Shown here: piece after piece, positions 9,216-18,178 of the stretch
Numbering within the stretch: the first letter of the stretch is position 1
Layout of the letters: each line of letters starts with the position of its first letter
Origin: Phenylobacterium glaciei
GTDB taxonomy: Bacteria; Pseudomonadota; Alphaproteobacteria; Caulobacterales; Caulobacteraceae
Direction: 5' to 3'
DNA length: 64,000 nucleotides
Assembly (NCBI RefSeq): GCF_016772415.1
Contig: NZ_JAGSGD010000001.1
Location: 1,823,501-1,887,500, forward strand
Translations under genes and position numbers: made by a program
The notes under the pieces: generated by a model
Seen by the model: only the letters and a program-made list of their open reading frames with translations
What the model was told of the DNA's origin: nothing
Database searches by the model: none

Positions 9216-9256
9216 CGGGAAAGTTTGGAGGCCTGACCCGGAATCGAACCGGGGTG
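9216..9256. repeat. att-like direct repeat, tRNA-proximal copy
   Basis: Exact copy of 5868-5908. Bases 9226-9256 are the 3' part of the intact tRNA-Cys gene and 9216-9225 are its immediate downstream flank, as expected when integration at the tRNA 3' end restores the gene. Confidence 0.85.
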
Positions 9257-9299
9257 CACGGATTTGCAGTCCGCTGCGTAACCACTCCGCCATCAGGCC
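9226..9299 (-). tRNA. tRNA-Cys (GCA)
   Basis: Read on the minus strand this is a 74-nt cloverleaf with acceptor strands GGCCTGA and TCAGGCC. The anticodon loop CTGCAAA gives anticodon GCA, the T-arm contains GGTTCGATTCC, and the 3' CCA is encoded. It is the integration target of the adjacent island. Confidence 0.95.
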
Positions 9300-9451
9300 G
9301 CCGCGACGTTTTTGAACACGCCGGGTGTTTGGAAGGGCGGATGGCTAACAGAACGCCCCGCCTCGGGCAACGTCTGTCGCAGGGTCGCATTGCGTTCGGG
9401 TTAAGGGCGGACCTATAAGCGCGCAAATTGCTATTTCCGGTTTGGGGAATC

Positions 9452-10021
9452 ATGGCCGATCTCGCCGAAGCCCGTTCGAACATGGTGGAGAGCCAGGTGC
9501 GTCCCAGCGACGTCACCGACATCCGCATCCACGACGCCATGCGCGTCATCCCGCGTGAGGACTTCGTTCCCGCCGGCAAGGGCTACCTGGCCTATACCGA
9601 CGGGCCGGTGGAGTACGCGCCGGGCCGCTCGCTGCTGAAGCCCCGCGACGTGGCCAAGCTGCTGCAGATGGCCAAGCCCGTGGCCGGCGAACGCGCCCTG
9701 GCCATCGCCGCGCCTTACGCCGCCGCGATCCTGGAAGCGCTGGAGGTGGTCGTCGACCGCCTCGACGACGGCGACCTGAAGACCGTGCCGGGCTCCAACT
9801 ACGACCTGATCGTCGTCGAGGGCGCCGTCTCCCGCGCGCCGGAAGCCTGGCTCAAGGCGCTGGCCCCGGGCGGCCGCCTGGCGGTGGTGGAGCGCGACGG
9901 TCCGGTGGGCAAGGCCGCCCTCTATGTGCGGGCTGACGACGAGATCGGCCGGCGCACGGTGTTCGACGCCACGCCGCCGATGCTGGCCGGCTTCGAAGCG
10001 CAACACGGCTTCGCCTTCTGA
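9452..10021 (+). CDS. Protein-L-isoaspartate O-methyltransferase-like protein, degenerate SAM site
   Basis: A 189-aa protein with the N-terminal PCMT signature (RSNMVESQVRPSDVTD; an IPREDFVP-type element near residue 35). The glycine-rich SAM motif I expected after VAGERALAI is instead AAPYAAAILEAL, lacking the GxGxG pattern. Catalysis is therefore doubtful, and a structural or regulatory role is possible. The ATG at 9452 is preceded by GGGG; an in-frame start at 9428 is less likely. It sits directly upstream of the tolC-type gene. Confidence 0.75.
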   Translation: MADLAEARSNMVESQVRPSDVTDIRIHDAMRVIPREDFVPAGKGYLAYTDGPVEYAPGRSLLKPRDVAKLLQMAKPVAGERALAIAAPYAAAILEALEVVVDRLDDGDLKTVPGSNYDLIVVEGAVSRAPEAWLKALAPGGRLAVVERDGPVGKAALYVRADDEIGRRTVFDATPPMLAGFEAQHGFAF

Positions 10022-10140
10022 TCGCCTGAAACACCCGCGAAATCTGGGTGTGAAAAAAGCTTAAGGTTGCGCCCTCTGGCGTGATCTCAATTCGGCGGCC
10101 ATATAGGCTCCGATATCTTACGTCGATTTCGGGGATAAGC

Positions 10141-11652
10141 ATGTTCAATAGCCGTCGCGGAGGTTTACTCGCCGCGGTCTGCAGCGCGGGCCTGATTTGC
10201 GGCCTGGCCGCGGGTCCCGCCGCCGCCGAGACCCTGGCCGACGCGATCGCGCTTGCCTACGACTCCAACCCGACCCTGCAGGCCCAGCGGGCCAGCCAAC
10301 GCGCCCTGGACGAAAACTATGTCCAGGCCCGGTCAGGCTACCGGCCCTCGTTGACCGCCTCGGCCAGCGCCAGCTACCAGGAAATCCGTACGCCCGCCGC
10401 GGCGCGTGGGCTGAGCATCGACACCAACGGCGACGGTGTTCCTGACGCCGCGGGCTCGGGCATTCGGGAAGCCAATTCGGGCAGCGCCGCCCTGTCGCTG
10501 AACCAGCCCCTCTATACCGGCGGCCGGGTCGCCGCCGCGGTGTCCGCCGCAGAGGCCGACATCCTGACCGGTCGTGAGAACCTTCGCCGGGTCGAGACCC
10601 AGGTGCTGGGCACGGTCATCACCGCCTATGTGGACACCCGCCGCGACCAGGAAGCCCTGCGCATCCGGCAGGAGAACGTTCGCGTGCTGGAGCGCCAGCT
10701 GGAGGAATCCAAGGCCCGCTTTGACGTGGGCGAAATCACCCGCACCGACGTCGCCCAGTCGGAATCCCGCCTCGCCGCGGCCGTGTCGCTGTTCCAGTCA
10801 TCAGAGGCCCAGCTGGCCATCAGCCGCGCCAACTATGTCGCCGCCGTGGGTCAGAGCCCCGGTGACCTGGCGCCGGAGCCGTCCCTGGCCGCGCTGCTGC
10901 CGGCCTCGGTGGACCAGGCCTTCGACACCGCTCAGGTGGACAACGCCCAGATCCGCGCCGCCCAGTACACCGAACAGGCCAGCAAGGCCCGCGTCGCCGG
11001 CGCTCGCGCCGAGCGCATGCCGACCATCGGTCTGACCGCCCGCCTAGGCTATACCGGCGGAGCCAGCCCCCTCGACACCGATCTCTATTCCCGCAACGTC
11101 ACCGGCGGAGCGACCTTCACCCTGCCGCTGTTCAGCGGCGGCCTGACCAGCTCGCGGGTGCGCCAGACCATCGAGCGCAACAATGTCGACCGCATCGGGG
11201 TCGAGACCGCCCGGCGCGTGGTGCTGCAGAACCTGACCCAGGCCTGGAGCCAACTTACCGCCGCCCGCGCCAATATCGGCTCCACCAACACCCAGGTGCG
11301 CGCCGCGCGCATCGCGGCCGAAGGCACCCGCCAGGAGCAGCAGGTGGGCCTGCGCACCACCCTGGATGTGCTGAACGCCGAGCAGGAGCTGCGCTCGGCC
11401 GAACTGGCCCAGGTCAGCGCCCGTCACGACGAGTATGTCGCCGCCGCCAGCGTGTTGGCCCAGATGGGCCACCTGCAGGCCAGCTACCTGACGCCCAATG
11501 TGGCGCACTACGATCCGAAGGCCAACTTCGGCAAGCTGCGCATCACCTGGGGCTGGGTGCCGTGGGAGGAGCCGATCGCCATCGTCGATTCGGTGTTCAC
11601 GCCCAAGCCGGTGGAAAAGCCCGCCCCCAGGCCGGCCCCTGCCGGCCAATAG
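10141..11652 (+). CDS. tolC: TolC-family outer-membrane efflux/secretion channel
   Basis: A 503-aa OEP-family protein. The signal peptide is cleaved near GPAAAE, followed by the mature start ETLADAIALAYDSNPTL and two internally similar halves of long helices with beta-barrel strands (NQPLYTGGRV and TLPLFSGGL are typical inter-repeat elements). TolC homologues form the trimeric exit duct for RND pumps and type I secretion; in Caulobacter the S-layer exporter uses one. The ATG at 10141 has GGGGAT upstream; the longer frame from 10081 would bury the signal peptide. The C-terminus is Pro-rich. No pump or ABC partner is adjacent. Confidence 0.88.
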   Translation: MFNSRRGGLLAAVCSAGLICGLAAGPAAAETLADAIALAYDSNPTLQAQRASQRALDENYVQARSGYRPSLTASASASYQEIRTPAAARGLSIDTNGDGVPDAAGSGIREANSGSAALSLNQPLYTGGRVAAAVSAAEADILTGRENLRRVETQVLGTVITAYVDTRRDQEALRIRQENVRVLERQLEESKARFDVGEITRTDVAQSESRLAAAVSLFQSSEAQLAISRANYVAAVGQSPGDLAPEPSLAALLPASVDQAFDTAQVDNAQIRAAQYTEQASKARVAGARAERMPTIGLTARLGYTGGASPLDTDLYSRNVTGGATFTLPLFSGGLTSSRVRQTIERNNVDRIGVETARRVVLQNLTQAWSQLTAARANIGSTNTQVRAARIAAEGTRQEQQVGLRTTLDVLNAEQELRSAELAQVSARHDEYVAAASVLAQMGHLQASYLTPNVAHYDPKANFGKLRITWGWVPWEEPIAIVDSVFTPKPVEKPAPRPAPAGQ

Positions 11653-11796
11653 GCGGCGGCGTTGCCCGACGGAAGCGCGACCTTTCGCCTGCGACGCGAA
11701 TCCGCCCTTGCGCAGCTTGGTGGAAATTGCAGGATCAGTCCGTCGCGCCTAGGCTGGCGCTGATGGATTCTCTCTTCGCTCCAGCGACGGCTCAAA

Positions 11797-12333
11797 ATGT
11801 CTGACCAGACCTCTCAAGAACCGACAATGGAGGAGATCCTCGCCTCTATCCGCCGCATCATCTCAGAAGATGACGCGCCGGGGGCCGAGGCCGCGCCTGC
11901 TGAGGAGCCGGCGGAAGAGGTCGTCTCCGAAGAGATTCCTATCCCGCCCGAGGAGGAGCCCGAGGAGGATGACGGCGTCCTGGAGCTGACCGAGAGGGTC
12001 GAGACCCACGGCGACATCGACGTCTATGCCGCCGCCGCCCCCGAGCCGGCCTATACTCCGCCGCCCGCGCCTACCGCCTGGGCCGATGACGCGCCCGACG
12101 TTGGCCCCGGCGCCGGCCTGGTGGGCGATCCCGCCGCCGCCGCCGCCGCCGCCGCCTTCGGCCACCTGTCCTCGCAGATTCTGATGCCGCGCGACGGCCG
12201 CACCCTGGAAGACGTGGTGCGAGAACTGCTGCGCCCCCTGCTCAAGCAGTGGCTGGACGACAACCTGCCGCGCATCGTGCAGGACACCGTCCAGTCGGAA
12301 GTCGAGCGCATCGCGCGCGGCGGCCGAGTATAA
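11797..12333 (+). CDS. popZ: Polar organizing protein PopZ
   Basis: A 178-aa protein with the three-part PopZ layout. An N-terminal helix (PTMEEILASIRRIISED, residues 9-25) binds client proteins in the family. A disordered Pro/Glu/Asp-rich linker follows (about 27-120, ending in an Ala run). The C-terminal oligomerisation helices run from RDGRTLEDVVRELL through the WLDDNLP element. Caulobacter PopZ is nearly the same length and forms the polar microdomain that anchors ParB-parS and recruits cell-cycle regulators. The order tolC-popZ-valS also matches Caulobacter. The Shine-Dalgarno is weak. A GATTC (GANTC, CcrM-type) site lies at 11766-11770. Confidence 0.93.
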   Translation: MSDQTSQEPTMEEILASIRRIISEDDAPGAEAAPAEEPAEEVVSEEIPIPPEEEPEEDDGVLELTERVETHGDIDVYAAAAPEPAYTPPPAPTAWADDAPDVGPGAGLVGDPAAAAAAAAFGHLSSQILMPRDGRTLEDVVRELLRPLLKQWLDDNLPRIVQDTVQSEVERIARGGRV

Positions 12334-12352
12334 ATCCAATCCACTTCCATTG

Positions 12353-12482
12353 ATCGTCATGGCCGGGCTTGTCCCGGCCATCCATGATCTCCATGGCGAA
12401 GACCGCATTATGCGGTTCCGCTTTGGCGATCTGGACGACGACGGAGATCATGGGTCCCCGGGACAAGCGCGGGGATGACGAT
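12353..12482. repeat. Interspersed imperfect palindromic element (about 130 bp)
   Basis: The two arms share ATCGTCAT, GCTTGTCCC and CCATGATCTCC in inverted orientation, and the centre is the hairpin CCGCATTATGCGG. It fills most of the popZ-valS gap. Elements of this form are common between genes in alphaproteobacteria; any role in RNA stability or termination is inference. Confidence 0.75.
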
Positions 12483-12546
12483 TGTGGGGTTTGGGGAGTC
12501 GTAGATTTGCGACACCGGTCCTGCCCGTATATGCACCGCAGCCAGC

Positions 12547-15210
12547 ATGCTTGAAAAAACCTTCGATCCGAAAACCGCCGAACCTCGCCTCTATGCGACG
12601 TGGGAGAGCTCGGGCGCGTTCGCCCCGATCTCGGACCCGGCCGCCGAGCCGTTCTCCATCGTGATCCCGCCGCCCAACGTGACGGGCTCGCTGCACATCG
12701 GGCATGCGCTGAACAACACCCTTCAGGACGTGCTGATCCGCTTCGAGCGCATGCGCGGCAAGGCGGCCCTGTGGCTGCCCGGCACCGACCACGCGGGCAT
12801 CGCCACCCAGATGGTGGTGGAGCGCCAGCTGGCCGCCGCCGGCAACCAGAGCCGCCGCGACATGGGCCGCGAGGACTTCGTCGCCAAGGTCTGGGAATGG
12901 AAGGCTGAAAGCGGCGGGACCATCACCAACCAGCTGCGCCGCCTGGGCGCCTCCTGCGATTGGAGCCGCGAGCGCTTCACCCTGGACGAGGGCCTGAGCG
13001 CCGCCGTCCGCAAGGTGTTCGTCACCCTGCACAAGCAGAAGCTGATCTACCGCGACAAGCGGCTGGTGAACTGGGACCCGGCCCTGCAGACCGCCATCTC
13101 CGACCTTGAGGTCGAGCAGAAGGAGGTGGACGGTCACTTCTGGCACTTCGCCTATCCGCTGGAGGATGGCTCAGGCGAGATCGTCGTGGCGACCACCCGG
13201 CCCGAGACCATGCTGGGCGACACCGCCGTCGCGGTGCACCCCACAGACGAGCGCTACAAGCACCTGATCGGCAAGGCCGTGCACCTGCCGATCGTGGGCC
13301 GGCCGATCCCGATCATCGCCGACGAGTATGCCGACCCTGAAAAGGGCTCGGGCGCGGTGAAGATCACGCCGGCCCACGACTTCAACGACTTCCAGGTCGG
13401 CAAGCGCCACAATCTGCCGCAGATCAACATCCTGACCCCGGATGCGAAGATCAACGAGAACGGCCCCGCCGATTATCAGGGCCTGGACCGTTTCGTGGCC
13501 CGCAAGAAGGTGATCGCCGCCTTCGAGGAACTGGGGCTGCTGCGCGAGGTGGAGAAGACCCGCCATGCCGTCCCGCACGGGGATCGTTCAGGCTCCGTGG
13601 TCGAGCCCTACCTGACCGACCAGTGGTACGTCGACGCCAAGACCCTGGCCGGCCCCGCGATCAAGGCGGTGGAGGAGGGGCGCACCGTCCTCGAGCCCAA
13701 GACCTGGGAGAAGACCTACTACGAGTGGATGCGCAACATCGAGCCGTGGTGCGTCTCGCGCCAGCTCTGGTGGGGGCACCGCATCCCGGCCTGGTACGGG
13801 CCGCAGGGCAAGATCTTCGTCGAGGAGACCGAGGAGGCCGCCCGCGCCGCCGCGCGTGAGTTCTACGGCCGCGACGAACCCCTGAGCCAGGACGAAGACG
13901 TTCTGGACACCTGGTTCTCCTCGGGCCTGTGGCCCTTCTCCACCCTGGGCTGGCCGGAGGAGACCGCCGACCTGGCGCGCTTCTACCCCACCAACACCCT
14001 GGTGACCGGCTTCGACATCATCTTCTACTGGGTCGCCCGGATGATGATGATGGGCCTCCACTTCACGGGGCAGGTCCCGTTCAAGCGGGTGTTCTTCAAC
14101 GCCCTGGTCCGGGACGCCTCGGGCGCCAAGATGTCCAAGTCCAAGGGCAATGTCATGGACCCGCTGGACCTGGTGGACCAGTACGGCGCCGACCCGCTGC
14201 GCTTCACCCTGACCGCCATGTCGGGGCAGGGTCGCGACATCAAGCTCTCGACTCAACGCATTGAGGGGTATCGGAATTTCGGCACCAAGCTGTGGAACGC
14301 CGCCAACTTCTGCCAGTTCAACGGATGCGTCCGTGCAGAGCGCTTTGACCCCGCGGCGGTGACCAACCCCCTGAACCGCTGGATCGTCGGCGAGACGCAG
14401 AAGACCGCTCAGGCGGTCACCGAGGCGATCGCCTCCTGCGGTTTCGACGGGGCGGCCAACGCGCTTTACCGCTTCATCTGGAACACCTACTGCGACTGGT
14501 ACGTCGAGCTCTCCAAGCCCCTTCTGAAGGGCGAGGACGCGGCCGCCAAGGCCGAGACCCAGGCCACCGCCGCCTGGGCGCTCGACGTGATCCTGAAGCT
14601 GCTGCACCCGATCATGCCGTTCCTGACCGAGGAGCTGTGGTCCCAGACCGCCGACCTGGGCGCCGCGCGCGATGAAGGCATGCTGATCTCCGCCCAGTGG
14701 CCGGACCTGCCGGCCAGCCTGGTGGACCCCAAGTCCGAGGCCGAGATCGGCCTGATCGTGGCCGCCATCACCGAGGGCCGCTCCGTGCGGGCCGAGCTGA
14801 ACGTGCCCGGTTCGGCGCGTCCGCCGCTGCTGGTGCTGGAGGCCACCGCCGCCCAGCGCGCCGTGCTGGAGGCCAATGGGGCCATCGTGGCCCAGCTGCT
14901 GCGGGCCTCTGAGGTGCAGATCGCCGACACCGCGCCGCAGGGGGCCATCCCCTTCGTGGTGCAGGGCGTCACCTTCGCCCTGCCGGTGGCCGAGTTCATC
15001 GATTTGGAGGCGGAGAAGGCGCGCCTGGCCAAGGAGATCGCCACCCACGCCAGCGACATGGCCCATGTGATGAAGAAGCTCGGCAACCCGGCCTTCGTCG
15101 CCAACGCCAAGGAGGAGGTGGTCGAGGAGAACCGCGAGCGCCTCGCCGAATCCGAAGCCGCCAAGATCAAGCTGGAAGGCGCGCTGGCGAGGCTGCAGGC
15201 GGTCGTCTGA
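12547..15210 (+). CDS. valS: Valyl-tRNA synthetase
   Basis: An 887-aa class Ia aminoacyl-tRNA synthetase that charges tRNA-Val with valine in the cytoplasm. The HIGH motif is in [18 protein letters not shown] (about 41-58) and the KMSKS loop in [10 protein letters not shown] (about 527-536). The editing (CP1) domain contains the [17 protein letters not shown] element. A C-terminal coiled-coil arm (about 820-885) is present, as in bacterial ValRS. The ATG at 12547 follows a leader with little Shine-Dalgarno similarity. Full length and intact. Confidence 0.97.
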   Translation: MLEKTFDPKTAEPRLYATWESSGAFAPISDPAAEPFSIVIPPPNVTGSLHIGHALNNTLQDVLIRFERMRGKAALWLPGTDHAGIATQMVVERQLAAAGNQSRRDMGREDFVAKVWEWKAESGGTITNQLRRLGASCDWSRERFTLDEGLSAAVRKVFVTLHKQKLIYRDKRLVNWDPALQTAISDLEVEQKEVDGHFWHFAYPLEDGSGEIVVATTRPETMLGDTAVAVHPTDERYKHLIGKAVHLPIVGRPIPIIADEYADPEKGSGAVKITPAHDFNDFQVGKRHNLPQINILTPDAKINENGPADYQGLDRFVARKKVIAAFEELGLLREVEKTRHAVPHGDRSGSVVEPYLTDQWYVDAKTLAGPAIKAVEEGRTVLEPKTWEKTYYEWMRNIEPWCVSRQLWWGHRIPAWYGPQGKIFVEETEEAARAAAREFYGRDEPLSQDEDVLDTWFSSGLWPFSTLGWPEETADLARFYPTNTLVTGFDIIFYWVARMMMMGLHFTGQVPFKRVFFNALVRDASGAKMSKSKGNVMDPLDLVDQYGADPLRFTLTAMSGQGRDIKLSTQRIEGYRNFGTKLWNAANFCQFNGCVRAERFDPAAVTNPLNRWIVGETQKTAQAVTEAIASCGFDGAANALYRFIWNTYCDWYVELSKPLLKGEDAAAKAETQATAAWALDVILKLLHPIMPFLTEELWSQTADLGAARDEGMLISAQWPDLPASLVDPKSEAEIGLIVAAITEGRSVRAELNVPGSARPPLLVLEATAAQRAVLEANGAIVAQLLRASEVQIADTAPQGAIPFVVQGVTFALPVAEFIDLEAEKARLAKEIATHASDMAHVMKKLGNPAFVANAKEEVVEENRERLAESEAAKIKLEGALARLQAVV

Positions 15211-15273
15211 CCGCCTGTCGCGAGGGCGACATCCCAGCGGCATAAGCCTGTCGAATCTTCTGTGGAGCGTCCC

Positions 15274-16161
15274 ATGTCCTCACCCCAGATCATCGCCGGC
15301 GCCACGGGCTACGGCGTCTGGCCGGCCAACTCCATCGAGGGGTTGCTTGGGTGCAACGCCGCGCCGCTGGACGGGGTGGAGATCGACGTCCACCTGACCG
15401 CCGACGGCCATGTGGTGGCCCACCACGACTATCGCATCGCCGCCGATCATAGCCGACTGGGCGGGGCGTTCCTCGACACTCCCGGACCGTTGCTGCGGGA
15501 CGCCAGTCTGGCCGAGCTGAAGGCCTACGACCTGGGTCGCCCGAAGCCGGGCTCGTCCTATGCCCGGCGCTATCCGGACAGGCCGGGAATGGACGGCGTC
15601 TTCATGCCGACCCTGCCGGAGCTGCTGACCGCCCTGGCCCAGGCGCCCGGTCCCCGCCGCAAATTGTTCGTCGAGATCAAGACCGATCCGGCCGACTACC
15701 GGGAGTCCGCCGATCCCGTGGCCCTGCTGGACGCCGTGCTGCGCGACCTGCGCGCCGCCGACTGGACGGCCGCCAGCAAGATCATCGCCTTCGACTGGTC
15801 GGTGCTGCGCGATCTCGCGGCCAAGGCCCCTGACATGGCGACCGCCCATCTCACCGTGCCCGACGCCATGAAGCCCAAGGTCAGGCTGCTGGCCAATGGC
15901 GACTCTCCCTGGGTCGACGGCTGCGATCCCCGCCATCACGGCGGCTCGGAGTTGCGGGCCATCCAGGCCCATGGCGGCCGCGAATGGTCGCCGCACATCT
16001 CCGATATCACCCCCGAGCGGGTGGCCGAGGCCAAGGCCCTGGGCCTGGCCGTGGGCGTCTGGGGCGTGGCGACGGCGGAGGAGATCGCGGCGATGACGGA
16101 CCTGGGCGTCGAGGCCCTGACCGTGTCGGGCCCCGCCTGGAGCAGCGCCCCTCAGGGGTGA
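15274..16161 (+). CDS. Glycerophosphodiester phosphodiesterase-family protein lacking the N-terminal catalytic His
   Basis: A 295-aa GDPD-fold (TIM-barrel) protein. GVEIDVHLTADGHVVAHHD (about 32-50) retains the metal-binding Glu/Asp and the second catalytic His, and FVEIKTDP carries the later Glu. The usual opening HRG...PEN motif instead reads AGATGYGVWPANS, so the first catalytic His, the Arg and the PEN Glu are all missing. The protein may be inactive or use different chemistry. No signal peptide is visible. The ATG at 15274 has GGAG six bases upstream; a GTG at 15262 is possible. It follows valS and precedes an acyl-CoA ligase. Confidence 0.75.
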   Translation: MSSPQIIAGATGYGVWPANSIEGLLGCNAAPLDGVEIDVHLTADGHVVAHHDYRIAADHSRLGGAFLDTPGPLLRDASLAELKAYDLGRPKPGSSYARRYPDRPGMDGVFMPTLPELLTALAQAPGPRRKLFVEIKTDPADYRESADPVALLDAVLRDLRAADWTAASKIIAFDWSVLRDLAAKAPDMATAHLTVPDAMKPKVRLLANGDSPWVDGCDPRHHGGSELRAIQAHGGREWSPHISDITPERVAEAKALGLAVGVWGVATAEEIAAMTDLGVEALTVSGPAWSSAPQG

Positions 16162-16262
16162 CGGCGTTCTCCCAACGGACGTTTGCGTCCGCCCTTAGGT
16201 TATGGTTGTTCACCTAGGACGACGCGGCGGGATCAAGCCGCGCACCTTAGTGGAGAAAGCTC

Positions 16263-18023
16263 ATGACCCAGGATGCGACGCCGGCCGGCTGGCCCGCCAT
16301 GTCCATCGCCCAGGCCAATGCCCTGATCACCGCGCCGGGCTCGGCGGCGGAGGTCGAGGAGGTGGTCATTCGCGGGATCAAGACCAAGACCTGGAAGAAC
16401 CTGCCGCCCACCCTGCGCTCGGTCGTCGAGGCCGGCCGCATCCACGGCGACAAGGTGTTCCTGGTCTATGAGGACGAGCGGGTCACCTACGAGGCCTTCT
16501 ACCGCGCGGTGGCCAGGTTCGCCCTGGAGCTCCAGGCCCAGGGCCTGAAGAAGGGCGACCGGGTCGCCATCATCATGCGCAACCTGCCGGAATGGCCGGT
16601 GGCCTTCTATGCGGCCGCCTCAATGGGCGCGATCGTCACCCCGCTGAACGCCTGGTGGACCGGGCCTGAGCTGGAATACGGCCTGACGGACTCGGGCTCC
16701 AGGTTCGCCATCCTGGACACCGGCAGCTACGGCCGCCTGGTGGAGCACCTGCCCAACTGCCCCGACCTGCAGCGCATCTATGTCAGCCGTGAGATCGACG
16801 AGATCGCCCATCCGCAGGTGACCAAGCTGGAGACCGTGATCGGCGCGGCCAACGACTGGATCAAGCTGCCCAACCAGCCGATCCCGCCCGCGGAGATCGA
16901 CACCGACGACGACGCCACCATCTTCTACACCTCGGGCACCACCGGTAAGCCGAAGGGGGCGCTGGCCACCCACCGCGCGGTCAATTCCAACATCATGGCC
17001 GGCGCGGCTTCTGGCGCGCGCGCCTTCCTGCGCCGGGGCGAAACCGCGCCGGCGCCCGATCCCAGCGCGCCGCAGCGATCTTCGCTGATCTCGGTGCCGT
17101 TCTTCCACGCCACAGGCTGTTTCGCCGTGCTGAACCCGTCGCTGATCGGCGGCGCCAAGCTGGTGATGATGCACAAGTGGGACGTGATCCGCGCCTTCGA
17201 GCTGATCGAGCGCGAGAAGATTCAGTCGGCCGGCGGCGTGCCCACCATCGCCTGGCAACTGATCGAGCATCCCTTGCGCGAAAAGTACGACCTGTCGTCC
17301 CTGGAGAGCGTGGCCTATGGCGGCGCGCCCTCGGCGCCGGAACTGGTGCGCAAGATCAAGGAAACCTTCCCCAAGTCGGCCGCCGGCAATGGCTGGGGCA
17401 TGACCGAGACCTGCGCCACGGTCACCACTCACGGCGCCGAGGACTACGCCAATCGCCCCGACAGCTGCGGTCCCGCCGTGCCGGTCAGCGAACTGCAGAT
17501 TCGCGATCCCGCCGACGGCGTGACCGTGCTGACGCCCAACGTCGTGGGTGAGCTCTGGGCCAATGGCCCTCAGATCGTGAAGGGCTACTGGAACAAGCCC
17601 GAGGCTACCGCCCAGACCTTCGTTGATGGCTGGGTGCGCACCGGCGACCTGGCGCGGGTGGATGAGGAGGGCTTCTGCTTCATCATCGACCGGGCCAAGG
17701 ACATGCTGATCCGCGGCGGTGAGAACATCTACTGCATCGAGGTCGAGAACGTCCTCTACGACCACCCTGCGGTGATGGACGCCGCCGTCGTCGGCATCGT
17801 CCACCGGACGCTCGGTGAGGAACCCGGCGCCGTGGTCACCCTCAAGCCCGGCGCGACCGCCACCGAGGCCGAACTGCGCGCCCACGTGGCCGAGCACCTG
17901 GCGGCCTTCAAGGTGCCGGTGAAGGTGAAGTTCTGGCATGAGACCCTGCCGCGCAACGCCAATGGCAAGATCCTCAAGAACGAGCTGAAGAAGCTGTTCG
18001 AAGAGGACGCGGCGACCGCCTGA
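16263..18023 (+). CDS. Acyl-CoA synthetase (AMP-forming, ANL superfamily)
   Basis: A 586-aa adenylate-forming enzyme that activates a carboxylic acid, probably a fatty acid, with ATP and CoA. The phosphate loop is YTSGTTGKPKGA (about 221-232). GWGMTET lies near 378, and the hinge and A8 region RTGDLARVDEEGF with DRAKDMLIRGGENI is near 459-487. The catalytic Lys of the A10 motif is in NANGKILK. All core motifs are intact. GGAGAA precedes the ATG at 16263. The exact substrate cannot be read from the sequence. Confidence 0.9.
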   Translation: MTQDATPAGWPAMSIAQANALITAPGSAAEVEEVVIRGIKTKTWKNLPPTLRSVVEAGRIHGDKVFLVYEDERVTYEAFYRAVARFALELQAQGLKKGDRVAIIMRNLPEWPVAFYAAASMGAIVTPLNAWWTGPELEYGLTDSGSRFAILDTGSYGRLVEHLPNCPDLQRIYVSREIDEIAHPQVTKLETVIGAANDWIKLPNQPIPPAEIDTDDDATIFYTSGTTGKPKGALATHRAVNSNIMAGAASGARAFLRRGETAPAPDPSAPQRSSLISVPFFHATGCFAVLNPSLIGGAKLVMMHKWDVIRAFELIEREKIQSAGGVPTIAWQLIEHPLREKYDLSSLESVAYGGAPSAPELVRKIKETFPKSAAGNGWGMTETCATVTTHGAEDYANRPDSCGPAVPVSELQIRDPADGVTVLTPNVVGELWANGPQIVKGYWNKPEATAQTFVDGWVRTGDLARVDEEGFCFIIDRAKDMLIRGGENIYCIEVENVLYDHPAVMDAAVVGIVHRTLGEEPGAVVTLKPGATATEAELRAHVAEHLAAFKVPVKVKFWHETLPRNANGKILKNELKKLFEEDAATA

Positions 18024-18044
18024 CTTGGCATGGGCTCTCAGCCG

Positions 18045-18167
18045 CTCATCCCGGCGAAGGCCGGGACCCAGGTCGTAGAGCGCCAGATCTCGCTGGCGGA
18101 TCATGAGGCGACCTCTCCGGCAACTCGGAGCCTTATGATCTGGGCCCCGGCCTTCGCCGGGGTGAGC
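18045..18167. repeat. Interspersed palindromic element upstream of tlyA
   Basis: Inverted arms of about 30 bp (left arm begins GCTCATCCCGGCGAAGGCC, right arm ends CCTTCGCCGGGGTGAGC) flank a less conserved centre. It is the same general class as the element at 12353 but a different core. It ends 11 bases before the tlyA start and is followed by TTTTTG, so it may also stop transcription from the ligase gene. Confidence 0.75.
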
Positions 18168-18178
18168 GGGTTTTTGTA

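Larger units (their letters stand above)
5868..9256. mobile_element. Small genomic island at tRNA-Cys (HMW1C-like glycosyltransferase plus methyltransferase)
   Basis: Bounded by an exact 41-bp direct repeat (5868-5908 and 9216-9256), the right copy of which is the 3' end of an intact tRNA-Cys plus flanking bases. Only two genes lie inside, both on the minus strand. A sampled 60-base line within it is about 58% GC, against about 70% in the adjoining amine oxidase gene. No integrase, transposase or relaxase is present, so this is either a decayed island or one moved by an integrase supplied elsewhere. Attachment into a tRNA 3' end is the usual signature of tyrosine-recombinase integration. Confidence 0.75.
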
